From: Globomyces pollinis-pini
Lineage: Eukaryota > Chytridiomycota > Chytridiomycetes > Rhizophydiales > Globomycetaceae
Assembly (NCBI GenBank): GCA_025399215.1
Contig: MU621216.1
Span: 1-50,270 of the forward strand
Length of the DNA stretch: 50,270 nucleotides
Direction: 5' to 3'
The position numbers and the translations under genes are program-made. Shown piece by piece: positions 21,374 to 32,974 of the stretch; position 1 is the first letter of the stretch, and each line of letters starts with the position of its first letter. The notes under the pieces were generated by a model that saw only the letters and a list, made by a program, of their open reading frames with translations, searched no databases and had not been told where the DNA came from.

Positions 21374-22356
21374 ATGAAATTCACTTTTCTTGAAATAGCA
21401 ACATTTGCAGCCTCGACCGCATCCGTTGTATTTATTTTGGCATCAATAGTGGTTGAGCTAGTGAAGAATCGAGCTGCGCTTTGGGGACAACCACCCTCTC
21501 AGCTTCTATTTTTGGCCGAAATTATATTCGTCACCTTTCACATATCTGGAATCACGACATGTTATTTCTCTGCGATATCATTTGTATACAACGATTCATA
21601 CATCGAATGGTCAGAACGAGTATACATCTCAATGTTTGTATACAAAATGGCTTCTGTACTCATTACAAGTGTCCTATTCGGCGTATTTAGTTATGCATGG
21701 ACTAGTGTCAACGCTATTCTACCAAACAGAAAATTACCAAAAATAGTTGCAACGTATTCAAATTTGATTGCTCCTGTGATATACCTATACATTTTTTTAT
21801 TTATTGTAACAATAGTGATAGTGGGTATCAAGTTCTCAGCCGACCCACTAAGATTCTATTTTACGATGGGGTTAATGGTCGCAATCTTTCACTTCCTTAT
21901 TGGATTGTTGCTTGTCCCTATCATTATCGATTTAGCTGTAGTGTTAAAATATTACTTCAAGGTGCAACATGGGAAATCAGGGAAATTTCCGCGATTGGAT
22001 CAAAGTTCATTCTCTCTTATTCGATGTCTTACTGTAGCTATTCTGCTGCTTGGCATCTTGATGCTGTCTACTATGGCTAACTTAAAACACTCTGATATAT
22101 CATACATTTTCAGTCAAGCATCTTTACCAAAGTATAGTGAACCAAAAACAGAAATCTATACACAATTCAGCACAGTTATATTCAGTCTAAGTGGATTTTT
22201 CACTAGTTTCCTTACATTGGGAAAACTAATTGTTTGGGTAAATTAGAATGTTTTTTAATCGTACAGACTCCAGCGAATTATGATCTTGGTGGTTCGTTTT
22301 TGAAATCTAGAATTAGAAAGAAAAATACAATCACAAAAACCCAGGTTAATGGATAA
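21374..22356 (+). CDS. unnamed seven-helix membrane protein, family A member 1
   Basis: Exons 21374..22237 and 22267..22356 with a 29 nt intron; 317 aa. Seven hydrophobic segments are visible at about residues 5-27, 37-63, 70-95, 105-140, 147-185, 205-230 and 255-288. A short basic cytosolic-type tail (SFLKSRIRKKNTITKT) lies beyond the intron. Shares VKNR, YSNLIAPVIYL, LLLVPIIIDL and FLTLGKLIVW with members 2-4. No GPCR D/E-R-Y or NPxxY motif and no known family recognised. The 12th-residue region (LEIATFAASTASVVF) aligns with the N-termini of the other copies, so the start is secure. It is the most diverged in the TM6-TM7 loop (LPKYSEPKTE). Confidence 0.75.
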
Positions 22357-22717
22357 CCTACATTCATGGCATTAAATGAAGAAAAAACGGATTGTGCTAA
22401 AGTAAGCGAAAATTTTCTATATAAACATTGGTAATAACATTATTCCATTGAATTTCTATCACTCTATTGCACCATTAGCAATAAAATATATTGACACTAC
22501 ATTCCGGTCGAGCCTAGGTTCGTATGCTCGTATTCTCACGAGTAGTTGGATTTAATGAAACTTAGCCATCTAATCTTCATAAGTTGTTGCACATCGGCTA
22601 CTTTCTTGATGTCAACGGTCTTGTGTAAAGTGGCACGATGATCGATTTTACACAACACAGTCACGTGAGAGGGAACTTAAATACGTTTGTCATTTTAAAA
22701 TTTGCAACGAGTATTGT
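22357..22717. other. spacer between tandem family A genes
   Basis: About 360 bases, AT-rich. It includes an inverted-looking stretch TCGTATGCTCGTATTCTCACG near 22520. No ORF, tRNA or TATA box stood out. Confidence 0.4.
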
Positions 22718-23737
22718 ATGACTAAATTCACGCTGTTGGATAATGTTGCTTTTGTTGCCCACTCGTTGTCAATCGTTTTTGTATCAGGAGCCATTGTTTT
22801 GGAATCCGTCAAGAACAGAGTCGTACTTTTTAAATCAAGACCTGCTCAGCTGCTCTTCACATCCTATTGCTTCATGTTTATTTTTCATTTAACAGGCTTA
22901 CTAAATGGGTATATATCTGCAGTATCTATGGAACAGCAAGATTCTATGGTTCAATGGACAGAAAAAATGTTGGGTTCAGTCGTTATCTTTAAATCATCTG
23001 TAATTATCCTCAGCAGTATGCTACTCGGAGTCTTTAGTTACACGTGGACTACCGTAAATGCTTTACTGCCTGACAGAAAGCTTGCCAAATTTGTATCCTC
23101 ATATGCAACACTTATCGTTCCAATTATTTTCGTTTTCATTTCAATTTTCCTACTTGTCTTGATTGTGGTGGTAGCCGCATTTTCTCAACAGGCTATGCGA
23201 TGTTATTTTGCAGCATTCTTAACCGTTGGTGTGTTTCAAATATTGATTGGATTATTGCTCATTCCTATTATTATTGATGTAACCACAACTTTAGTTTTCT
23301 ATGTTAAATCCGCAGTAGCAAGAAATGGAGTATACTCGGATGCAGTAGATAACATATCATTCGCATTAACCCGATTGCTTGTGGTTGCTTACACTCTACT
23401 CGCCTTTATGATTCTCTCGGGGTATCTCAACTACAAAGATTCTGATATTTCTTTCATATTGTCGCCTCTTCCGTCGCCAAATAAGTATGATATTCGTAAA
23501 ACAGTTCCGTTTACCCAGGTTAGTACAATCCTCTTTGGATTCGGAGGATTCATTGCCAGTTTTCTTACTTTAGGTAAACTGGTTACAGTGGTAATATCCT
23601 GAATTGTTACTAAATCTATGTAGAAAGCAAGTGGCCCATCTACTGGATCCGATCATAAAACCAACAAATCAACTGTAACTGATTTGAAAAACGCTCAACA
23701 ATCTGGGACGGATATAAGGAATAGGGCAAAAATTTAG
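22718..23737 (+). CDS. unnamed seven-helix membrane protein, family A member 2
   Basis: Exons 22718..23590 and 23624..23737 with a 33 nt intron; 328 aa. Seven hydrophobic helices as in member 1. The loop between helices 6 and 7 carries SPLPSPNKYD, a motif repeated in members 3 and 4 (SPSPNRYD, SPFPSPNVYD). The helix 2-3 loop YISAVSMEQQDSMVQW is nearly identical to member 3. The intron falls immediately after the last helix (GKLVTV) and the second exon encodes a 37-residue polar Ser/Thr/Lys tail. Without splicing the protein would end three codons later, so the tail depends on the intron being removed. Function unknown. Confidence 0.75.
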
Positions 23738-23798
23738 AGTAGATATCAATATAACAATTGATGCGTCCTGACCAAAAATGTTGATAATAATTCATGCT

Positions 23799-26700
23799 TT
23801 ATAAAACTTTAAAATCACCTGATTGTCCTTGACACACAGGACATGACAATATTTTGGAATCAATTCGCTTATAAGTAGTCCCAATAATCGGATTCGCGGA
23901 CTGGGACACAGCTTTAGAAGAATAGATTGAAGATATAGAAGAGTCTGTGAAGCCAGAGACTTTACGATCATCAACTATCAAGAAATAAGTGATTAGAATT
24001 ACCTTGTTCAATGGGTTGCATTTCGATATGAGCTTGAAGGCATGTGGCATGAAAATAATGATGGCAAAAGAAGACTACAACATAATCTTACCAATAAGGA
24101 TTTTATATTGTTACCTGATGAGTTATTGATTAAATCATGACACACAGAGCATGCAGAATCATTCGATACTTTGACACCTTTACGCTGTGATTGAGTTAAC
24201 TGCGTTAGTGAATCCCAAGTATCACTATGTAATATTTTTTCACAACCCTCCCTTAAAGACATCTTTGATTTAATATTGATAAATTTTACCTGGACGCTAC
24301 AATCAGTCATTATTTGAATCAATGCAGCCTTGAGACCTGGTATAGCCAGACCAGAAGGGATTCTCTCAATAACTTTCAATGGGCTAATATGCGATCCCAA
24401 ATTTTCAAGTAGGCCAACAATAAACTCTATACATATTAACGACAGATGACTTGTACTAGGTTTATCCATCGAGAACTTTATAAATTCTTCCCATAATGTT
24501 TGGTCATTTTGCTCCTTCGCAAACTCAATAGCCATATTTACATCCCCAACTCTTTGAATAATCAACTTCAAAGATTCGCTATTTTTGCCCATTTTGCCTA
24601 GTAGATAAATCATTTCTGGCACTAGGTCACGGTCCAAACAAAGCTGGTAGGCCTAATAGTTAGCAGTCATTATACAATACTTCAGGATAAGAATAAGAAG
24701 AGCTGATTCTGAGAAAGTCAATTAACCTGGAAGGGTCATATTCTGCATATAACGACACTTGAAGTGAATGAAAAGCTGCACCTTCCAGAGGATCCTTTAA
24801 GAATAACGCGTCCAAATAAATGTGCAATAATTTCTCATCACTCTGGAGGGACTTGACAGCAATTGAAGGCGGAATATGATCGGTTTGGTGGACTAATAAC
24901 TGCGCTGCTTTAGAACCAACTGCAGATCTAATCCTCTGAGTAGGTAAACCAACTTCAGATTGCATGATTAAATGAGTTGGTTTAGGAGCGTCACCCGACG
25001 CTTCAATGGTTTTAAAATCATACTGCATCATCAGCAATGAGTTTTCGTACAAAAACCCATACAACTGGTTCTCTTCTATGATTTCAAGCTGCCTAGGAAG
25101 GGACAATAGCATTCCGTAGTAAACTGCGCGATCTAACTGTTTATCTTTAGTGAACCTAAAGTAAATAAATAGGTTATTACATTTCGACTAAAATATTGTA
25201 AAGTAAAGAGCTATCTTCTTGAGGCTGTATTAGAGATTGGATAGCTTTCGCAATCGGCTTTACTGCATATATTTCAACGGGCCAAACCTTGATGATTTCG
25301 TAAAATCCCTAATCTCAAAAAAAATCAAATCAATACTTTCAAATCCGAAGTCATGTAGTCTGTCAAAATTAATTCATACAAAGAATTTGGTAGTCTCGGG
25401 TTGTTGATTGGAATATATGGATATATTTTCTATTTTCAACTCTTAAAAATAATTTACCTTAAGTTCTCGAGCTTCTGCGAATTGGTAAATCCATTTTTCC
25501 CATAGTTTAACATCTTTTCCCAAAATTTTCGGACATAGTTCTGCAGCTGATTCGTATTTTTCTACTCGATAAGATCATGATCGTTACTGGTATCTAATAA
25601 AGATTTGATTTGTTTTTGTCCAATCTCAATAAGTAGTTCGTCTTTTCGACTTTCAGGAAATTGTAATCGATTGATTTCTACAGTTTCTAGTGCTTCCTTA
25701 AATCGTTTTTGCTGAACTAAAAAGTCTACATGGTCATTTATATCACGAGGCTTTGCAACAATAATATCTTTCGGTGACATAATGTAGTAAGTGTTTTCAG
25801 TTGTAGCATCTGATTCACAGAATTCTAATCAATTAGAAATTTTGCTCTTTCTACAATACCAAGTCTGTAATCGTTTGGCTGGTACATCTCCGCCCCGTTT
25901 ACTAGTATCTCATCATTAGCCAGTACTTCCCCATCTAAATCCACCACATATACTTCTGGTGACTTTCCAACACTTTTTTGGTTCATTGGTTTGTCCAAAA
26001 CATCAATATTATCAAATTCAGTCAAGTCCATATCATATCCTAACAGAATAATTGATTCATTAAATGGTGCCAATCCACAAACGACAAAACTCATCTTAAA
26101 TTGATGAACTACTTCAACATATTTCGGTGATAAGCCAGATGCAACATCAATTTGAGGTCTTTCCTACTAAATTAGACGTATCACTGTCCAAATTTGAATG
26201 TATTAAGTCAAAGTGAACCATTCCGAAGATAATAACACTTACTTTAATGGTAATCATTTTTACACTATCGCCCCAACCAATCAAAAAAGTTGAAGAATCT
26301 TTCCACGCAATGTTAGAACGAAATAAATCCCCTCTAGTTCCAGAATATCCTTTTTCCACATGACCAAACTTTGAAGATGTCATAACATCATAGATATTAG
26401 TTCCCTAACATGAATTCCAGATTTGGTTGTACTTTTTCATTTGACCAGACAATATATGTGTTGTTCCATGATACAGATGAAATTCTCCCTTCACCAGAGT
26501 GTAAAATAGTTTGATTATTCCCAAACCAACCTCGCAATTAAGGAATTGAACTCATACCCTTTCCACTTAATAACAGATTTTCTGCAGTTCCTCCAGATAC
26601 AAACTGTCTGGAGGTTTTTTTTCCAAAATCTGGCTCAAGTGCAACTGCACTGACTGGGCGTTTAAAGTTAAATGTACTTTGATCGGTTGAATACAAACTG

Positions 26701-27102
26701 TTAATGATAACTGAGAATTTAGCAGAAAGAAACAGTACCAGTTCCATCTCCGCCAGCACTTGCAATGTAATCACCCTAAACTATTAGAATATTATGGTAC
26801 TTGGTTGTCGATGCACAAATTGTTCACTGTACTTGTATGGCACTTCCAAGTCTTAACAGGAGTTCCAATGAGATCCATCAAATGAATAGTTCTAAAATTC
26901 AGAGCTAATTCTATCGATAAGCAACAATAGAATACATAAACAATGGTTGAATTACAAATGAAGTTTACCCCCAATGGGTTCCAATGGCCATAAAGCGATC
27001 AGACAACGACAAGCAGCTGATATTATCTTTATCCAGTAGTTCTGTCAATGATGCTGATAGTTTCGAGTATTTCAGTAGTGGTTCATCACTAGTGTCTGAC
27101 AT
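23799..27102 (-). CDS. VPS41: VPS41, HOPS tethering-complex subunit
   Basis: Sixteen exons, complement of 23799..23974, 24003..24074, 24115..24262, 24290..24652, 24681..25155, 25181..25308, 25337..25429, 25458..25564, 25588..25824, 25860..26163, 26243..26404, 26433..26530, 26558..26710, 26739..26775, 26801..26891, 26969..27102; 925 aa. Introns are 23-40 nt except two of 77 and 79 nt. N-terminal WD40-like part: MAIGTHWGTIHLMDLIGTPV, HTSTVNNLCIDNQGDYIASA, GWGDSVKMITIKERPQ. The linker motif IIVAKPRDINDHVDFLVQQK follows, then clathrin-heavy-chain-repeat helices (PRQLEIIEENQLY, LCLDRDLVPEMIYLLGKMG). The C-terminal RING-H2 has CSVC, CHHYFHATC and CPVC. VPS41 drives vacuole and lysosome fusion. The start at 27102 fits the family (EPLLKYSKL). 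Confidence 0.93.
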
Positions 27103-27377
27103 AAAAAGAGTAAATTTAATGCACCATCGCGTAACCATAGATCTTAGTTTAATGAATTCTTTATAAAAATATTATCGATCCTTGATCCATGGAGAAAGCT
27201 GTCACCCTTAATAAAAGGCCAAGTAAACGATTGAACTATAACAACAAGTATCACAACAGAACAATTCAGCATTTCATCAATTAGCCTAACAATATTCAAA
27301 GTGGATTTTTTGATCTGGCTATTTTATGTCGTTTTTGTTCGTGTCGAACTTTTTACTTTTCCTATTTTAGCTGGTGA
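27103..27377. promoter_or_regulatory. divergent spacer VPS41 / glycosyltransferase
   Basis: 275 bases between two outward start codons. AT-rich with no clear TATA box; presumably a shared promoter. Confidence 0.35.
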
Positions 27378-28417
27378 ATGATAGTGAAGAGTCAAGCAAC
27401 AGGCAATGCGAAAATCATATTTCTTTTTTTAGCTCATGATGGAATACAAAACCAAGATCTTTGGCAGGATTTCTTTTCAAAAACAAAGACTGGGAGAGGT
27501 ATTTAATTCACCATTTCTGTTACCATACTCTTAATACTTCTTAAAGTTATTCGGTACCAAATTTAATAATTTAATAGAATTTGGACTCATTTTATTTGTC
27601 AATCGAGAACATCATCGAAAGAGAGTGAACAACTTTTTCCGTCAATTTTTGATTAATTCACCGTTAAAGAAATGTGAATATGGGAATATTATCCCAGGAT
27701 ATTTGGTGCTAATGCAAGAAGGTGTGTAATAGCCTATTTAATATCAAAAGCAATTGCGCGTTATCCAAATCTGCAACAAGCCTATTGCATACCTGGTAAT
27801 TGTTTACCAATAAGACCTGGTATCGTTACATTTTAATACTAATACTTCAGTCAACTGGTATGCAAAAGAGTTAAATCAATGTGAAGTATGTTTTGATGGA
27901 CTACCAAAGTCCAAAAAGAAACTAGAAGATTACTGGAATAAACGAATATCAAAATCAGGTACGGAAGCATGTCATCATGAATTTAGCAGGATTGGTCACA
28001 TATTCGAACAATTACTCAATGGTTAGAGAGACAATTGACTTCATGATTAAGAACAAAACAGAGCTAACCAGATACCAACCTGTTCATGGTTACTATCCAG
28101 GTATCATTGTCTGATTAATTCATGAAGATGAATTTGCTATGTTCACACTGCTAAAGTACAAGGACTTTGAACTATTCACAAAATCTTTGAAACCAACGTT
28201 TGAGTTCATATGTTATGCTGAATATGTGGAAGAAGAAAATCCAACATTCGGTGATCGTGTATCTACCTGTAGAGCAATAGAATTTGGAACAGTAGAAGAG
28301 TTCCAGAGAGCTTTATCTTTAGCAATGGCTGGCGAAAGTACTGGCTTCATCAGAAAAATATCGGATGGTTTGAAAGTCGCTTATTCATCCGCTATTGGGC
28401 TGCACTTATTGAAATAG
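27378..28417 (+). CDS. core-2/I-branching (GT14)-like glycosyltransferase
   Basis: Six exons: 27378..27498, 27578..27721, 27751..27819, 27851..27958, 27987..28100, 28128..28417; introns 79, 29, 31, 28 and 27 nt; 281 aa. The opening KIIFLFLAHDGIQNQDLWQD matches the FLFLxRDGL...LWxxFF start of GT14/DUF266 enzymes. Also visible are IPGNCLPIRP (cf. SESCIPL) and HGYYPDEFAMFTLL (cf. PDEHYxxTLL). No signal anchor precedes the domain, unlike Golgi enzymes of this type, so it may be cytosolic or lack an upstream exon. The fold assignment rests on short motifs. The donor of intron 2 (GTGTGT) is unusual. Confidence 0.6.
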
Positions 28418-28541
28418 ATAATATTAATTGTACTTAACCACCTTTTGTATACAACCATGATTGAATTAAGACAGCAAGTATCTTTCGAACTTTTTTCGAT
28501 ATATTCGTATTAGTCTAGCCAAGCGATTCCGTCGAGACATA

Positions 28542-28762
28542 ATGATTGTTATAACGAGCAGTAATACTGCTCAATAAAAAATAGTATTATAGCTTTAATA
28601 CAAGGTGAAATATCCTCTAGAATTGCACAGGCCCAAACTCCTGTTCAAAGAACCAGAGAGAACACTACAGAAATTCCAGTTGAAGCAGAACATCAACCAG
28701 TTGAGGACGAACAAGAACCTCAAGTCGCAACAGATAACGAAGAACAAGAAGAACAAGAATAA
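28542..28762 (+). CDS. candidate 62-residue acidic protein
   Basis: Exons 28542..28560 (19 nt) and 28593..28762 with a 32 nt intron (GTAATA...ATAG). Splicing joins MIVITS to an open frame that lacks its own ATG. The product ends in a Glu/Gln-rich acidic tail (DNEEQEEQE). No domain. The support is only frame, splice signals and size match to other introns here. The opposite-strand ORF over it is a mirror of the acidic codons. Confidence 0.35.
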
Positions 28763-28952
28763 AAACTGAGGTTTTTTAAAAATTATAATAGTATGAGTGA
28801 TATACAATGGATTATCCCGTCACAATTATCAAAAAATGATACGAAACATTTAAGAAATAGCGTATCACTTTGAAATACCAGTGTATACTTCGAAAAAACA
28901 TTAGGACATTCAAAAGTACATGGTAAAAGGGTTTTATTGATTCATTTGTACT

Positions 28953-29896
28953 TCACTTGATATTTGTTTTGAGAGCAGTAACGGCAGCCTCTTTGGATTT
29001 CTAGTTAAAATTAGTGAACATTCGCTGCAAACCAAATCGATAAATTTCCCCAGTATCAGGAGGCTGGCAAAAGATCCCCCAAATCCAAAAAGCACATGGC
29101 TTATTTGTGTGAAAGGTGTTGTATTTCGTTGATCATATCGATTTGGGGAAGGGCTTGGTAAAATAATATATGATATGTCTGACTCTTTATAGTTTAGATA
29201 TCCCGACAACAACATGAAGCTAAATAGAATGATTGCAACTATAATGAATCGAAAGAGTGTGAAGGTCGCGTTATTAATCAAACTTCCCTTTTTGGAAACT
29301 GTAAGTTTGATAAATGAACATAAAGCGGTCGTCACATCATAAATGATGGGAATGAGCAATAACGCTATCAATGACTGAAATATAGCCGTTACTAGCAAAG
29401 CCATAAAATAAAATCGTAATGGTTGTTGAATCAACGTAATCGCTAAACCTACCAAAGCCAAGAAGAACATTGATATGAAAAAAAATATGACGGGGACGAT
29501 TAAATTGGAATATGTTGTTACCACTCGTGCTATTTTTCGATTCGGCAGCAATACATTAACAGAGGTCCAAGTGTAACTAAACGTACCCAGAAGGAAACTA
29601 GATCCAACAACAGCTGAAACCTTGTATATAATTATTGGGATCAATATTTTCTTTTTCCAGTCCAAGATAGAGTCTTGTTGTTCCATTGATATTGCTGATA
29701 TATAGCCATTTGCAATTCCAGTTATATGAAAAGGAATAAGAGACAGTAACGCTAAAAACAGTAATTGAGCGGGGCGTGCTTTCAGAGCTACATTTCTGTT
29801 TTGCAATAAATCTATTGATAATGCGACGCATAGAAATATCAATGAGAGAGAATGGGCGATAAAACTGGCATATTCTAAGGGTGTGAATTTTGACAT
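28953..29896 (-). CDS. unnamed seven-helix membrane protein, family A member 3
   Basis: Exons complement(join(28953..29000,29033..29896)), intron 32 nt, 303 aa. Begins MSKFTPLEYASFIAHSLSLIF, collinear with members 1, 2 and 4. Conserved landmarks are YISAISMEQQDS, FSYTWTSVNVLLPNRK, LLLIPIIYDVTTAL and SPSPNRYD, ending FGGSFASLLILGK. The first exon is 864 nt, the same as in member 1. Reading through the intron gives a longer tail (320 aa), but splicing gives IDLKSKEAAVTALKTNIK, which matches the polar tails of the paralogues. Inverted relative to members 1 and 2. Confidence 0.75.
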
Positions 29897-30146
29897 GCAA
29901 GCATTCCCGTAAGAAAATATTTCGCGTCAAAACCTTAACCCAATGACAGTGAAATTGCTTCTCATCCATCAACCTGATATGGATAAGAAACGACAAAAAT
30001 GAACAATAGTGTCGGTTACTATATGATAAGTAGCATAGTTGTCTGTCCCACTATTGCATTCAATACTAAACCCATCACAGACTTTTTCATTGCGCCACAA
30101 TAGATCGAGTACACAAGTAATTTACTAGGACTCAAGTTACTCTTTA

Positions 30147-30881
30147 ATGTTTGAAGTATTGTTAGACCATCCATCAGAAAACAGCGGTAATAGTTGCAAG
30201 GAAGTAAAACTTCTATCCACTGCAAAGGAGGATCAGTTTGAATCATCCAATCTTTGCTACGATAACTCGGAATTGTTAGATCTGCCACTGAATGTTACAA
30301 AGATCGCTACTGGTACGGACTTGAACTCTGATTCAGAAGTGGATGATGTGGAAGAAACAGAGATTGGAATGATCATCAGCAAAACATCGGTCAAGAATGA
30401 ACAAGCAGTTTCGTTCTTACAAATGAACGATATAGACTTAATCGTTGAAGATGATGATGAAATGCAGGAATTTCAATCTAGTCCTCCCATTCAAAATTTT
30501 GCCACATTTCCTGAAATCCAACCACAGACTAATTCACCAGTCTCTTCACCAGTTAGTAGTAGAAATGGGACTTCCACCACATTACATGAAAGTGATAGTG
30601 AAATGAAAACTGAAGTGCCTACCACAACTCCATTGATTTTACAAGATTTGACCGAAATCAGTAAAACTGCCTTGGTCGTGACAGATTCAATAGACTCGGA
30701 CAATGAGCGTGAAGATTCAATCGGATTTGTACCAGATTTACGAATTGAGTTGACCGGCTTTGAAGAATTAGATTATACAAGACAGTCCTATGAAAACGAC
30801 TCACATTATGGAGTACTGTCAAATTTAAACGTTTCAGGTTGGTGGTCTACATTAAAGTATATGTTTTGTTTAGGTAAATAA
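30147..30881 (+). CDS. acidic disordered hypothetical protein
   Basis: A 244-residue single-exon ORF, 250 bases from the divergently transcribed family A member 3. It is rich in Asp, Glu, Ser and Thr, with acidic clusters (SEVDDVEETEIG, IVEDDDEMQEF), a Pro/Ser linker and an aromatic C-terminus (SGWWSTLKYMFCLGK). The terminal segment is the only part likely to fold or bind membrane. Not recognised. Composition suggests a regulatory or adaptor protein. Confidence 0.6.
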   Translation: MFEVLLDHPSENSGNSCKEVKLLSTAKEDQFESSNLCYDNSELLDLPLNVTKIATGTDLNSDSEVDDVEETEIGMIISKTSVKNEQAVSFLQMNDIDLIVEDDDEMQEFQSSPPIQNFATFPEIQPQTNSPVSSPVSSRNGTSTTLHESDSEMKTEVPTTTPLILQDLTEISKTALVVTDSIDSDNEREDSIGFVPDLRIELTGFEELDYTRQSYENDSHYGVLSNLNVSGWWSTLKYMFCLGK

Positions 30882-31620
30882 AGTATGTTTTGTTTTTATT
30901 GCTTGTTCACTCATTTTGGTGAGTCTCAACTTGATATTGGTACTGAATTTGAATTTCGGGTAGTGATGATCGATAGGAATGATGCTGTTAATTCCGCTAA
31001 GCGCGTTTTGGTGGGTAGGGTAATGTATTGGGTCTTGTTTTCTTTGAATAAATGAAGGTGTCGTTTGATTCTATTGATTGTTAAACTCAGGTCCCGAATG
31101 AACTGGTATTGGGTTTACCGTGACTATATAGCCCAAAGTTCAGGCTGTTGAAAAAAGGGCGCCTTCAATCAAACACACGAGTTTTTCTTTTCAATGCTGT
31201 AGAATACTTGCATTACGAGCATCAATCAATAAGTGTTTTGAAATAAGAAGAAGATATGAGTGTATGCATTTCCATTTATGTCCAAATCGAGAATCACAAA
31301 ATCATTTCACCCTGAACTCCCCACAAGGCTCAAAAAGGACAGAGTACTAACATGGAATTATTTTTGGAAATCATATGCAGTCTCTTTAACTCAAATCCCG
31401 TATCTCTGCCAACTTATAATTACCAATCAGATTCTCGCATTGATTCAGACACAAAAACCTTATACTTTATAGTAAGTTGGACACGATTGCCAAACAATTT
31501 GATATCATGGGGTTCGGCCAATGTTTCCAATCTGAAATCCATATTGGCCACAATACCTGGCATAAATCTCGCATCCAGGCTTGATTTGAAGGCTCTTGTA
31601 GCGGCGACCAGAGAACTTTG
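30882..31620. other. intergenic, no gene supported
   Basis: About 740 bases upstream of the LPMO-like gene. ORFs of 70 and 132 codons exist (31260-31472 and 31352-31750), but the second overlaps the LPMO-like start and neither has domain features. Most likely promoter region. Confidence 0.45.
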
Positions 31621-31628
31621 TATAAATA
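31621..31628 (+). promoter_or_regulatory. TATA box of the LPMO-like gene
   Basis: TATAAATA 44 bases before the ATG at 31665, the same spacing as in the lipase promoters. Confidence 0.6.
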
Positions 31629-31664
31629 TACTTTCATCACGCTACAGTATCAAACAAATCAAAA

Positions 31665-32507
31665 ATGTACTTTTACAATTATATACTCTTATCAACTATT
31701 GCTACTACCGTAACTGCTCACGGGTTCTTGAGTGCTCCATCAGGTCTTAATGGACAAAAAGCTACCAAGGTGAACGTTGCTGGTGAACCTTGTGGGAAAG
31801 TGCAGGGAACTTTTCCACCTAATGCTGCTGATCTAGCCGCAACTACCGTTACATTAAAGCCTGGTGATAAAACTGCTAAAATTCAATACATTATTCAAAA
31901 TGGTGATGGGGCTGGTCCCGTAAACATCCAATTTGATCCTTCCGGTACTGGTGACTTTTCCACTATTCAAAACGCTACAATTTCTCAGCAAGTTCCTGGG
32001 GTTAAGGGGATCTTGAAGGGAGCTCGAAGAGACGCAGCTGATGTGATCTTTGAAGTTCCTGCTAATCTCAACTGTCCCAATGGTTGTTTGATGCGTATTT
32101 CTCAAGCTGATCGTCAATTTGGGGCCTGTGCCATTATCAAAACTGGAGCTGAAACTGCCATCCCTGCTCCAGAACCGGTCAAAGGTGCCAAGAAACAAGG
32201 TCAAGTAGGAAAGGCTGCCAAAAAGGGCAAACAAGCTAAAGGAAATGCCAAAAAAGGAAAGGGAAACCAAGGCCGAGCGAAAGGCAAGGGAAAGGGAAAG
32301 GGAAAAGGCAAAGGAAAGAAGGCAAAGAAAGCAAAGAAGGGAAAGAAGGGTAAAAATGGAAAGAAGGCTAAGAATGGAAAGAAAGGGGAAGCCAAAGTCA
32401 ACAAAAGAAATCAGTTAGTCAAGCGCAGCATTGCTCGTCGAGAAGAAGACATTGATGCCGAAGATTTGGCCGCGGATATTGAAGATGGTTTGGTGAATCT
32501 TGTTTAA
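31665..32507 (+). CDS. secreted Egh16/LPMO-like protein with lysine-rich tail
   Basis: A 280-residue intronless ORF. The signal peptide MYFYNYILLSTIATTVTA is followed directly by HGFLSAPSG, so cleavage would expose an N-terminal histidine as in copper-binding LPMO and Egh16/MAS-type fungal proteins. The domain (about residues 19-165) has three or four cysteines (GEPCGK, LNCPNGCLMR, FGACAIIK) and a beta-sandwich-like strand pattern ending QFGACAIIKTG. Residues about 172-247 are an extreme Lys/Gly/Ala repeat. Dibasic sites (KRNQLVKR, IARR) and an acidic end (EEDIDAEDLAADIEDG) follow. Egh16-like proteins are linked to host penetration in pathogenic fungi. Whether this one is catalytic is unknown, and a second histidine of a copper brace is not evident. 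Confidence 0.7.
   Translation: MYFYNYILLSTIATTVTAHGFLSAPSGLNGQKATKVNVAGEPCGKVQGTFPPNAADLAATTVTLKPGDKTAKIQYIIQNGDGAGPVNIQFDPSGTGDFSTIQNATISQQVPGVKGILKGARRDAADVIFEVPANLNCPNGCLMRISQADRQFGACAIIKTGAETAIPAPEPVKGAKKQGQVGKAAKKGKQAKGNAKKGKGNQGRAKGKGKGKGKGKGKKAKKAKKGKKGKNGKKAKNGKKGEAKVNKRNQLVKRSIARREEDIDAEDLAADIEDGLVNLV
32190..32400 (+). repeat. Lys/Gly-codon simple repeat in the LPMO-like gene
   Basis: Purine-rich AAG/GGA/AAA codon runs encode KGKGKGKGKGKK-type sequence over about 70 residues. Expansion or contraction by slippage is likely. Confidence 0.85.
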
Positions 32508-32974
32508 TGTTACTTTGTAAACACACAGATACAATTGTTTCCAATAAATTCAATATGTAAATGTAATTTTCTTTGTATTCCAAATTTTTGAAACTGATAA
32601 GTGTGTAAGATTCTTAATTTTTAGTCATATAGTTAACTCCAATCAGCACATCTCTCTTATCTTTGAATCAATGCGGACCGTAATATAATATCATAGACTG
32701 ACAGAAGTATAGAGCAATATTTTATCCTAATACCACAAACTACAGAGTTCTGTGACTGAACACAAAGAAGCAAAAAAAAAACAAGAGAAAATTGAAACAA
32801 CAAACAACAATACGACAAGGAATATAAAAACCGAACCGAACCAAGCTAAGCATTAACGAGCAGTAAATAAGCGCGGTGCTGAGCAGCAATCACCCAGGAC
32901 CCGACTATACACGCTAGAAAGTCACTCCACCCGCCCGTGTCAAGCCTCTTTCACTTTCCAATTAACTTACTCGG
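32508..32974. other. intergenic, no gene seen
   Basis: About 470 bases including an A/C-rich stretch (near 32760-32860) just before the DUF1769 gene. No ORF or RNA gene supported. Confidence 0.4.

Noticed and set aside
28595..28807. Minus-strand ORF with a Phe/Leu-rich hydrophobic stretch
   Set aside because: It is the mirror of Glu/Gln/Lys codons of the acidic small protein and adjacent AT-rich sequence, not a real membrane protein.
31352..31750. 132-codon ORF upstream of the LPMO-like gene
   Set aside because: Overlaps the TATA box and start of the LPMO-like gene in another frame, with no domain or signal.
32201..32404. Minus-strand Phe/Pro-rich ORF
   Set aside because: Mirror of the lysine/glycine codon repeat in the LPMO-like gene.
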